The translations under genes were made by a program, and so were the position numbers. The notes beneath the pieces were generated by a model. The model did not search any database. It was not told where the DNA came from and was given only the letters and a program-made list of their open reading frames with translations. DNA of 12,325 nucleotides from Acanthaster planci (Eukaryota; Echinodermata; Asteroidea; Valvatida; Acanthasteridae), in assembly GCF_001949145.1 (NCBI RefSeq), contig NW_019091424.1:122890-135214 (forward strand), given 5' to 3'. Shown piece after piece: positions 1 through 9,800 of this stretch; within the stretch, counting starts at the first letter, position 1; each line of letters begins with the position of its first letter.

Positions 1-130
1 AAAACGACATTTAGAAGGTAGATTATTTTGGTTTGTGGGCGGGTGAATTTGAAGCCTCACAAAATATTGGAACGTTTCCGAAAAAACATTGTAAGAAATA
101 TTCTTTTATATATATATTTATGGGTGACAC

Positions 131-158
131 AATTCCAATCCGGTATGGTGGTTTTGAT
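131..158 (+). pseudogene. Relic of a B-type exon (5' end only) left of the first A exon
   Basis: The string AATTCCAATC at 131-140 matches the start of B exons such as ATTTCCAATCT (10200), directly after gtgacac, where live copies have g-a-c-a-g. The acceptor AG is therefore AC. After about ten bases the similarity fades; the right border is approximate. The same relic with the same AC change occurs at 8225. Short match, so moderate confidence only. Confidence 0.4.
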
Positions 159-176
159 GTTTCGTTTGGTTTGCAG

Positions 177-248
177 AGGCATTGTCTACCGTAACAACCG
201 GGGTTTCGGAAACTACAATCTGGTTTGGCACTTCATCAACAACTGAAG
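177..248 (+). CDS. A-type mucin-repeat exon of the upstream gene (internal exon)
   Basis: Acceptor ttgcag at 171-176 and donor gtaatgg from 249 bound a 72-nt phase 1-1 exon. It encodes E-A-L-S-T-V-T-T-G-V-S-E-T-T-I, then a divergent W-F-G-T-S-S-T-T-E. It is 9 nt shorter than the standard 81-nt exon because the P-V-E region is deleted in frame. The nearest match in the window is exon A5 (8270-8350): both start with AG/AAGCA instead of AC, and their preceding introns match too. It lies 3.5 kb upstream of a signal-peptide exon, so I assign it to an upstream paralogous gene. Since all phases are 1-1 it could also splice directly to 6223 as part of one larger gene. Confidence 0.75.
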
Positions 249-380
249 GTAATGGCCGACTTTTATTGCATAGGTTCCATAATATTAAAGGAAAAATAGA
301 ATTGCGGTTGTGATTTATGATATTTGGTGAGGACGTGTACTTTAAAATTTTATGGGCAATAGTTTATTTATTTATTTCAG

Positions 381-448
381 AAGCACTTAACCGTAAACAA
401 TGTATAGCTGGAAAAAGTGTAAACAGAAAAAAATGTTTCAATGTCTAA
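381..448 (+). CDS. Candidate terminal exon of the upstream gene
   Basis: A T-rich tract ending tttatttcag (371-380) is a good acceptor 132 nt after the donor of the 177-248 exon, a spacing like other introns here. Read in the required phase 1, the segment gives E-A-L followed by NRKQCIAGKSVNRKKCFNV and a TAA stop at 446-448. The tail is basic, has two Cys, and is unlike the repeats; it contains no membrane segment, so the product would end as a short soluble tail. An ATTAAA follows 36 nt later. Chance cannot be excluded because the segment is short. Confidence 0.45.
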
Positions 449-483
449 CGAAGAATCAACAGAAAGTTTTGGTGTACAAAAAG

Positions 484-489
484 ATTAAA
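484..489 (+). promoter_or_regulatory. Possible polyadenylation signal ATTAAA
   Basis: ATTAAA is the commonest natural variant of AATAAA. It lies 36 nt past the TAA of the candidate terminal exon, a plausible position for a short 3' UTR. Such hexamers are frequent in AT-rich DNA, so support comes only from its position. Confidence 0.3.
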
Positions 490-1869
490 TCAAAATATCT
501 ACGTGGAATCCTTGCATTTAATTCAGACTTTGTCAATTTCGGAACACCCAAATTTGAACAGGTCGATTGAGAGGATGACTGAATGTTTTTCTGCTAAAGA
601 TCAGGATCATTCAATGGGCCACAATGGTATTGTCAGATCAGACGTCCAATATCAATGATTTTCAAGGTCAATCGGGCACAGCAACACGTGGGCGCGAGGT
701 TACTTTCCGCCACTTATTCCATTAAAGCCGGGGGTGCGTTGGATTAACTCTCAACGGGCAACCCTGATGAGGTTAAACATGAGTCGAATCAGCGTGGAAT
801 CTTATCGAATAATGGAGGAAAAAAGTGGGGAGGCCGAAGCAGATGCAAACGTTTGAGGGCGCACATAATAGACAGCCATTTGGTTTCAAAGCTTAGTCTG
901 ATGTTAGTACTAAGCCAACAGCGACCCCCAGAAATCACCTGGTACCATCCCATTAAGGGTTTCAAATGTATACAATCCGTACAGGAAATTTGGTGCCCCG
1001 CGAATATGCTCTGTTGTACGAGATTTCAATGACCATGAACGCTGGAAGAATTGCAGCGAACGGTGAAATGTATCGATTAGACTTTAAACAAATGGCTGAG
1101 GTCGCTCGAGTGTGACTGAATTACGCGTGCGCATTATTAATTACAAATAAGAATAATAACTGCCATGCTTGACTTTACAAAGCTTCTTTGAGGAAACGAC
1201 ACATTTGCTGGCCGAGCCTGACAAAAACACGTCTCTTTTTGGCGTATAGCAGTTGCCATAGAAAATTATATTGGGCGGACTTCGTTTTCACCCTCAAAAT
1301 ATAGCAATTTCGCCTATTGAATTATGCAATTTATTTCCTTTTATGCTATCCGTGAATGCACGGTTGATAATGCCTACATTCGATAAAATTCCTAAAGGAA
1401 TTAACACGGTTACGAAAGCTTACGAAAACGACTGTGGCATAGCGTAGATACAGTTAACATGATGCGATGCCTATGGCTGTTTTGTGTTTGAATGCCCGGC
1501 TGTGGGGAAGCAAAATGAAATAGCCGTTTTGTCATTTAACATCAGCGAGTTGCGTGTATATTGTGGGAGGTGCAGAGATTACACTGAGTAAAATAGGCCC
1601 AAGCGGCTATTTGCTCTTCAGTTGGACGAGGTTATCTGTTTTGTTTAGGATGTTAGGGCGTGGAAGAGAAGTTGGATTCAAAGAAAGATAAAAAGTCTTT
1701 TTAAGCGGATTTCCCCCAAATTGGAATGAACTAATTCCACATACCACTGATTCAAAGGAAATCATTCTACAAATAAATGGAACGGACAAATCAGTTTCTT
1801 AAATGTGGATTTTGGATAACGGTATGCACGTTTGGAAATAGATCACTCATATACATGGGCGTTTTATCG

Positions 1870-1883
1870 TTTTTTTTTTTTTT
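1870..1883. repeat. Poly-T homopolymer run (T14)
   Basis: Uninterrupted run of 14 T between cg and cgggag. Simple homopolymer, likely polymorphic in length; no sign of an adjacent retroposon body was recognised. Confidence 0.8.
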
Positions 1884-2190
1884 CGGGAGAGTTGAAAATA
1901 TTTTCAAATTGCACGTCCAATACATTGTTATTAAATATTGTGCAACCTTAACCCGAACCGACGCACAATTTTTTGCCTCACGGAAAGCGGCTAAATGTGG
2001 CACTAAATAACGTCTTTCTGTCAGGCAGCAGATGATTTATAGACTTGAATTGTTTATTATTTTGTTCGAGGGGGTGAGGTGTGGATAGCTTAAGGGCTTT
2101 GACATGGAATGTTATCGTAGAATTAACATTTTTTCTGTATCAAGATCATGGCTGCTGGCATTGCGCATGCGTATAACAGTGCTATCTCTG

Positions 2191-2202
2191 CCCCCCCCCC
2201 CC
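2191..2202. repeat. Poly-C homopolymer run (C12)
   Basis: Twelve C in a row followed by AG, striking in AT-rich surroundings. It superficially resembles a splice acceptor, but no matching exon was found downstream. Confidence 0.8.
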
Positions 2203-3732
2203 AGCATTCTGTCACCGCTGGGTTACCACTTGACTACTGCACTTTTTCTGGGTCTTTGAAAAGATTTTCAAACTCCATTTAATTCTGCTTGGTATTTGCA
2301 AATACACAGTGTGAAGCTGTACATCAATATCACACACTGGTCAGGTTAAAGCTAATTGCTAATTATCACCAGAAGCAATGAGAAAGATACACTTACAGTA
2401 TGTATACCGGAATGACGAGTGACAGGTGGACGATGTCGTGCTGGTTTTCATCAAAATCGAGTAAATTGGAAGTTGTCGCTTGCTGTGAAAAACGTTTTTC
2501 AATGTGCTGAGGGAAACTCACAACCTGATTGTAGTTTGGAAAGGCTAGGGAAGGGGGTTAGGCCCTGTGACATTTGAGTATTGAAAACTGTCCATTGAAT
2601 TGGCACGCATGCATTACAAATGCAAAGGAAAAGAGCGTCCACTAAATGCAATGAAATAATTCTCTAAAATGTCAGACTTTAGACCTATTTCTTTCGCTTT
2701 TTACTTTATCGAATGTAAATATGAGAATTATTCTTTCCCCTACCCACTCTTAATTAAACCGTACTCAGTTATTGCATTATAGGGAAAAAGTTCGAATCGT
2801 TCCTTGCTTACCGCTTGAACTTTACATTAGGCTCCGATCAAAACTGGTCTCTCCTTTTGTCCTCGGAACGTGATAAGTTGGTGGATTTGTGAAATAAAAA
2901 CTTTATACTTTGCCACATCAACATCTATTATCACAACAACGATCCTGAAATTATTAAAATATTTCCACTGAAGCACACATTTCTAAAACTGTAATACTGA
3001 AGGCTACATGAGTATTTCGGTTGGTTTGCGGGATTCATAGCAAACTCAACCTTATCATTTTTCAGAAAAAGTGTCGTCTGATTACCTGTCAATAACGAAT
3101 ATACACGGACCCGTTAATACCAGTCACACCTTTTACGATGTTCTGTCTTTCAAAAAGAGCTTGTGCTTTCCGTCGTTATTAGGTGTCGTTTGTTGCTGCC
3201 GACATCGGTGTCGAGGGAGATGAACTTTGTTCCTGGATCTGACAACAAAACATGAATATGCAGAGTTAAGAAAGGTGCCCCGGATTGCTACCTTGGTAAT
3301 GGCTCTTGCAGCTACAAGGGCTAGATTCTTGAAATAATCAGATTGAAAGATAATCAACAGGGAAGGCATTTTCACTGAAAAAGACATGTTTTTCTTTCTC
3401 GTAGTCGTAGTCTGCTTTTTTTCTCTTATATTTTCCTCTGTTCCGTAAGGGGGATTCACTTTGCTCGACCCCTGCCAACCCAGAACCTCACGCCCAGCAC
3501 GGTGCCGTGGACTTTGGACGACAAATCGATAGGCTTGCAGAAAGTACTGATAAGGTAGCATGACACATTACATGCAAAGGTACGGGTTCACCCAAACCGA
3601 AACCGCATTACAACGGAATTACTGTCGTTGCCAACCGGTTGGGAACCACTCCAGCCTCCTTTGCCCTATTTTTCGCTGAGAAATGTTTTGAAGTACTTTA
3701 TCGCTGGGATGTATTCAGCTTCCACGAGCAAG

Positions 3733-3802
3733 ATGAGGCACGCAGTAAAATTCCAACTATTTTTCCTGGCCATCCTGTGGATATTTGCCGTTACCACAAT
3801 AG
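3733..3802 (+). CDS. Signal-peptide exon (exon 1, translation start)
   Basis: ATG at 3733 opens M-R-H-A-V-K followed by a hydrophobic core FQLFFLAILWIFAV and then T-T-I, ending in a single G before donor gtaatctg at 3803. That is 23 codons plus one base, so phase 1, exactly matching the phase-1 acceptors of the repeat exons; the joined codon becomes G+AC = Asp at 6223. This is a classic N-terminal ER signal (basic n-region, about 14-residue h-region); cleavage probably falls after V-T-T or just inside the first repeat. An in-frame ATG at 3709 would add eight residues (M-Y-S-A-S-T-S-K). I prefer 3733 because it sits just before the signal and has A at -3, but 3709 is possible. Confidence 0.75.
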
Positions 3803-6800
3803 GTAATCTGCATTTTAAATGTTTCCACTTAATCTATTTTATGCTTCGTAATCCTTTATCACACCGGGTTGGCTATGAAAAATACCACGTCTTTGACAAA
3901 AATCTCACTTATTCGGTAATTTTAACAATATATGGTTTGTAAGCTTTTCCAGTGCTGCAGGTGGAAAATTTATGAAATTTCGGAAACCGTCAACCGTTGA
4001 AATAAAAAAAAACGAGGCGGCGTTTTCGTTAATGTATATTTATTACTGTTTCTTTAGTTTGATGTAGACAGTTCAGGCGATAGAGTGTACCTCATAGCAT
4101 TTTTGAACTCGTCTTTTTCACCTGTAAATTGCTTGCTGTGGCTACACTGCCTTGGAATAAGCACTTATTTGCCACACTAATATTCGACCCGTACGAGGTT
4201 TTGATTCATCATTTTCATATTTGAAAACGTCTTCCAACCTAATTTAAAAGCGCTTCCTATTCGTCTGGGCTGTGGTCCTCCATCAGGATGACTTCTTGTA
4301 CAAAGAATTTGCTTCTGACAGAAATCATTTCCAAATTGGAAGTGAATAACATTTGTGATTAGGAAACACTCAAGCGCATTTGTGCGGGATCGGGAGAAAC
4401 ATCAATTATTCGTTCGATTACAAAAAGTGGATGGAATCGGGAAGACGTATCAGTCAACCTGAACCACAGCTATTTAGTTCCAACTTCAGACTTTGGAATG
4501 AAAATGGCTGTTCGTTGTGTGTGCAGTACAGCATGCACCAATTCTGACGCACAGGCCTACTCCAACATTTTGGTTCAAAGAATTTAGACACTCATATCAC
4601 AACTCCCTCTAGACATCTGCAGGAGGACCTTAAGTCGTCCGCCAGAAAGACGCATTCTACCTGTGGGCCATTCATCTGAATTCTGGGACTTGACCATGCT
4701 CAGAAATATACACTTGTATGTGTTAAAAGTGGAGTAGGGCCCATGCATTGTAAGGTTTATACCTTGCAGATGTAGCACCATGAAGTCCTCATCTTTACTC
4801 GGTTCAGAATCTGAGAAATGATCTGTAGAGAAGTTCCACCTGGCAGCCAACAAAACAGGAATGATCTCTAACGAGTCTGCCAGTAAGTGTCGTCAGACAT
4901 CTCATTTGGTCTGCCGGAAACCGTCAGTTGGCGATCAGGATATTTTAACCTCTTGATTGAGCTTACAAATACCGAAGGACGTACAACCTAATATGTGGAC
5001 TTGTGTGCTTCTGGAAAGACTGCATCATGACAAGACCTCTGTAGGTTTTTGAATCTGTCCAAGTCCTGTCTGGCTTCACAGGTTTACATATTTTGCCTTT
5101 TTTCCATTTATTCTTTCGTTTTGTTTTTGCCTTTTGTTTTACAAATGTAAAGTAATAATTTTTTATTCGCTTTCAAGTCATCAACCGTGGCAATTTTGGC
5201 AACAAAATCCTACACTTATTTTCCCCTTGTACTACCGACTAGCAGAGTTTGTAAAGCTCTGCTCAACGCTTGCATAATCACGCTTTGCTGTATGCGATTT
5301 CACGCTCCACGCCCGTGGTTATTGCTCACTGGGCAAAGGGACTTCCCAATTTAGCCTCCTCCCCAGCGTACGTGCATGACGCGACTAAGTAATCCCACTT
5401 TGACCTTCCGCAATTTTTGAAAAGCCACCGGAGCTGGGGTCGAGTGGGCTGGCATGCAGGTATTGACCGAAAAGTCATGACTAGAACCAATTATCATAGA
5501 TAGACAGATCCTTGTACACACTTTCGGTGCACTTCAGAAGCCTCTCGTGACAGATAGTTGTTTGTTGAGTACCATTTTGTGCGGTCTATTCTAAACACCC
5601 TTATGAAAAGATTCCTTTCAACCGCTGGAGTTCTGATAATGCATCAGTCATTATGTTGGAATGCAGGATACAAGGCACACTAGTGACACGGTAACTTGCG
5701 ATATACTCGTGCGGTTAAAACTGTTCAACCTTGTGTAGGCATGCTGTCTATGGGACAAACTGTAAGTTTAAACATGCGTGAGAATGAATTCATTTGACTC
5801 TGCAACCTTTACTTGAAACCCTACAAGCGAGGAATGTAAACTGATATTTGGAGTGCAGAGTGTTTAAAACTGTCCTTATATTTTCATTCTTGGCAGATTT
5901 TGCAACGCCGACATCGTCGTATGAAGTTGGGTTTTTTTTTCTCTACAAAACCAAATGATTCATTATTCTCTCTGAAAACCCAACCTGTACCAAACAATGA
6001 AAAAAATAATTAAATGTTGAGAACTTCGAAATAAGAAATAAACAAAGCTTCCTGAAATTACCCTCAAATGAAGTACTTTTAACGTTTCCTTTGATGAAAG
6101 ACTTTAACTCTACATTGGGAAACTGGAGTTTTATCCACTGTTGTATCCATCGTAAGGAAATCCCCCCCGGGTAATTAACTGAATATTTGTCTGATTTTGG
6201 TTGATGTTTCTTTTGATTACAGACGCAGCGTCTACCCTAGCAACAACCACTTCAGAAACAACAATCTCATCAGATACTTCGCCTGTTGAGGCAACAACTG
6301 AAGGTAATGTGGTCAAGCAAACGGGTGTTTTTTCCGTATGTTGTAAATTTCAGAACTTGCAGGGGATTTTTGATTTTTCCTGTGTTGCACCACGCTGAAA
6401 TATGCTAATAAGCTAATAATAATATGCTAATAAGGATCCAAGAAGGTAGAGAATAAGAGAAGGGCTGATCCTATGATGCCTCTGAGTCGACCTGTCTGAG
6501 TCTCTTGAGAAAGTTTGGGCTGATAAAATTGAATTCTGACTCATTCTCTCCTTTCTGACAGATCTGAAATCAAAAATTTCCACTGGCCCTTCTGATACTA
6601 CGGTTTCATCCACGACGCCGTCAGTGGAAACAACATCGAGAGGTAATTGCCTTGTGGAAAGGGTTCAACTAAGTTTTCCTATTATCGATTGTTTGGTTCT
6701 CAATAATTGTCTCCAAATGTGTGTGTCAATCAATTAAATATCATCTCAAGTATATCTTTTTTCAGACTCGAAATCGACCATAACTACTGACAATTTGGAG

Positions 6801-9800
6801 ACTACATCGTCAGGTACCACTCCTGTCGAAGCAACACGAACAGGTAATGGGACGGTGCCAAACTGGTTGTAACTTTGGGAGGTTTTGGGGCTGCTTCATA
6901 ATTAAATGCTTTTCTATATATCTAAGCAAGCAGAAACTCACGAAACGATTATTCCCTCCCTCCGATGGACGGTTTCCGAGCTTCCAAAGATATTCGACCC
7001 TTTAAGAAAATGTTCTATCAAACATCTCTTAATATGTTCCCATTGTCGGCAGAATTGAAATCCACAGAGTCAACCGTCCTCTTGGACACTACAGGTTCAT
7101 CCACTACCTTGGTGGTTCGGACAACATCTGATGGTATTAAACCAAGTGTTCATCTTAGTTTTCCTGAAATTTCAGGTTTTTCCCTTTTGAAAGCAGTATC
7201 ATAATCAAATATACGTAATAAAAATGAAAGTTGTCTGAGGTTTTTAATGTTTGTTTTGATGACAGACGCAGTGTCTACCGTAACAACCGGCGTTTTACAA
7301 AGTACAGTCTCATTGGGTACTATTCCTGACAAAGCAACAACGGAAGGTAATGTCGTATGTTTGTTTACTTACCATATTCTGAATTAAATCGTTGGTTTCA
7401 CCAATGTATTATCTTCGTAAAATATTTGACTACGTGTAGTAGTCTTACAATATGGGAGTATCCCGCAAAGCCGAACTTTTACATATAAAATATACGTTTT
7501 CAAAGCCTAGAGACATTCCTTTCTTTGAGAAAATATGTTTCAAATATTCTTAATATTTTATTCGATGGCAGATTTCAAATCTACAGGGTCGACTGCCCCT
7601 TCAGAAACAACGGTCTCGTCCACAACGTTGGCAGCAGGAACAACCTTTGCAGGTCATTGTTTGTAACCAAGTGTTCGTCCAAGTTTTCTACTAACTTTCA
7701 GAGTTCAACTTCATGTGATATCTGTGAAAGTCGTCATGAAATAAAAAAAAATGATCATTGTTTATTTTCCCCCGATGTTTCGTTCTAATACAGACATCAT
7801 TTCTACTTTAACAACTACCCTTTCAGAGACCACTTTGTCGTCAGGTACTTCGCCGGTTGAGACAACAACTGAAGGTAATGTCACTAAAGCAAAACGTCTC
7901 TTTCTTTTTCTTTATGTTGCACCAGTTTTAAAATTTAATGTAAATTTTTGTTTGCATGATGAACACTTTTACTACAAATTCAAGAATGTTCAAATATCGA
8001 AAAACGCGGATATATTTCATTTGCGGACGTGTTGCAAGCCTCCCAAGATATGCAGTCATTTAATTAATTAGCAAATTTCCTTTATTTCCACAAAAGCAGG
8101 AAAGAAACGTTTCAAAATGTAGATTATTTTGATTAGTAGGTTAATGTTTTTCAAGCCTCACAAAATATTAGAGCTTTTCAGGAAAAAAAATTGTATTTCT
8201 TCGATATGTATCCATTGATGACACAACTCCAATCTGGTCTGCCATTTTGGGTATTTTGGTCGCTTGCAGAAGCAGTGTCTACCGTAACAACCGGCATTTC
8301 AGAAACTACAATCTCATTGGGTACTTCGCCTGTCGAGACAACGACTGAAGGTAATGTTGTCAGTCAAAAGAAGCGCCTGTGAAGATATTTTTCTCAATGG
8401 AAGACGTGGGTTTTGCTTTGCTTTTATCACCAACACGTTTTCGACAAGTGATCTGGCAGAGAAATGCCACGATGCTTGACGTTTTCTAACCTGCTCAAAT
8501 ATTTGACAGATTTAGAAAATTGCCTGTTGAATACCCATTCGATATTTTCCCCCGTTGAAAGATTCGAAATCTACAAATAACGAGGATTTTTTTTCCCTTG
8601 ATGGTTTTCCAAGCCTCCGCAGATATGTAATCATTTGAGAAAAAATTACTTTGTTTCCCTTGACAGCAGATGTCAAAACAATGTCAACTGCCCCTTCTGG
8701 AGCCACTTCCTCATCCACTACAATGACGGGGGAAAAAACATCTGCAGGTAAATATCTGAAACCAAGAGTTCAGCTAGATTCTCTTTAAGAAACTGGAGAT
8801 ATTGCCTCTTCTTTGGGCTAATCCCTTCATGAAACATACTTACATCTATATTGATTTTGTCCAAGTTTTTCCGAAATTTTTTGTTAACAGACGTAGTGTC
8901 TACAGTAACGACTGGCGTTTCAGAAACAACAATCTCATCAGATACAGCAACAACTCAAGGTAACATTGCAAAGCAAACGTGTGTCTTTAATGTGTTGTTG
9001 TTCTGGATAAAACTAAGTAGGCTAATTGTGCTTTATCCTAAGGATTATTTGACCAGTAAACGCAAAAAGGAGAATTACGGCAACGCCAACATGTTGCTCC
9101 CTCTAACTATTCTGAACTACCTAAAGGTGTCATGCTGAGATAATTCTGTATCAAATCTTTTATATCGATCCTTTGCTTGGATTGCAGATTTACAACCTAC
9201 AGTATCCACTGCTCCTTTGGAAACAGCAGTCTCATCCACTACCTGGAAGATGGAAACAACATCTGAAGGTAAACTTGGGAAACAAAGTGTTCACCAACCG
9301 TTTTCTTCTATGAAATCAAGATCTTACCTTCAATGATGCTTGCCTGTCTAATCGTGAAAGTTCATATGTAGTTCATAAAATTGATATTGTCTGAAACTTT
9401 CCGTGATATTTCGTTTGATTACAAACATCGTGCTCTCTTTAACAACAGACGTTACACAGTCAACAGTCTCATCGGGTACCTCGCCTTTCAAGGCAATAAC
9501 TGAAGCTTTTATCGCGAAAGAAATGTTCTTTCTCTCTGTTGTGTCTGTTCTAATATTGATTGTACACTTTTCGTGGCATCACGATTACACGTTTTCTAGA
9601 AATCTTTGAAAATACATCTTCACTTTATGTGGTGGACATTTTCCAAGTCTGTCAAGATATTCAGGCTATTGAGAAAGCGTTCCTTTATGTTTATCCGATT
9701 TTAGAGGTCAAATCTACAGTGTCGACTGCCCCTTTAGAATCAACAGTGTCATCTACTACCTTGACGATGGAACCGACTTCAGAAGGTAAATTTCTGAAAC

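Larger units (their letters stand above)
490..3708. other. Presumed intergenic stretch without a confident gene
   Basis: No mucin-repeat exon is visible here. Contents: a T14 run at 1870-1883, a C12 run at 2191-2202, several AATAAA hexamers (for example near 1772 and 2893), a phase 1-1 open segment at 3066-3182, and a 142-codon ATG-initiated open frame on the minus strand at 3133-3561 with no recognisable domain. No tRNA or rRNA was recognised. The promoter and 5' UTR of the downstream gene should lie towards its right end; I see no convincing TATA box (CTATTTTT at about 3665-3672 is the nearest thing). Confidence 0.5.
8102..8350 (+). repeat. Segmental copy of window positions 1-248
   Basis: Positions 1-248 and 8102-8350 share an ordered series of matches: tagattattttg (19-30 and 8120-8131), agcctcacaaaatatt (about 52-67 and 8155-8170), gacacaa-tccaatc (from 126 and 8219), then the homologous A exon. 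The shared part includes intron sequence, so this is a DNA duplication, not convergence of a protein repeat. Confidence 0.75.

Noticed and set aside
28-246. 72-residue open frame at the left edge as a separate gene
   Set aside because: It begins at TTG, runs through an intron homologous to the one before A5, and uses the A-type exon in a frame that does not give the repeat peptide.
2191-2204. Poly-C tract plus AG as a strong splice acceptor
   Set aside because: No phase-compatible exon resembling anything in the locus follows; a C homopolymer alone is weak evidence.
2307-2339. Short inverted repeat cagtgtg...cacactg
   Set aside because: Seven-base arms are expected by chance in a window of this size.
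4584-4853. The minus-strand frame as a retrotransposon integrase fragment, because of its S-G-G-R-L-K segment
   Set aside because: Only a few residues resemble the G-G-R-L motif, and nothing on either side continues the family pattern. Kept only as a low-interest observation.
5652-5693. Possible extra exon after gaatgcag near 5651
   Set aside because: In the required phase 1 it meets TAG after five codons, so it cannot join the signal exon to the array.
6131-6316. Minus-strand open frames over repeat exons (for example 6131-6316, 7150-7332, 9877-10071 and 12041-12283)
   Set aside because: They are antisense readings of A exons plus intron. The spliced plus-strand exons explain the sequence better through conserved length, phase and splice sites.
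7751-8071. Plus-strand open frames running through exons into introns, such as 7751-8071 and 9560-9862
   Set aside because: The repeat-like part stops at the gt donor and the rest is not conserved between copies. These are exon read-through frames, not single-exon genes.
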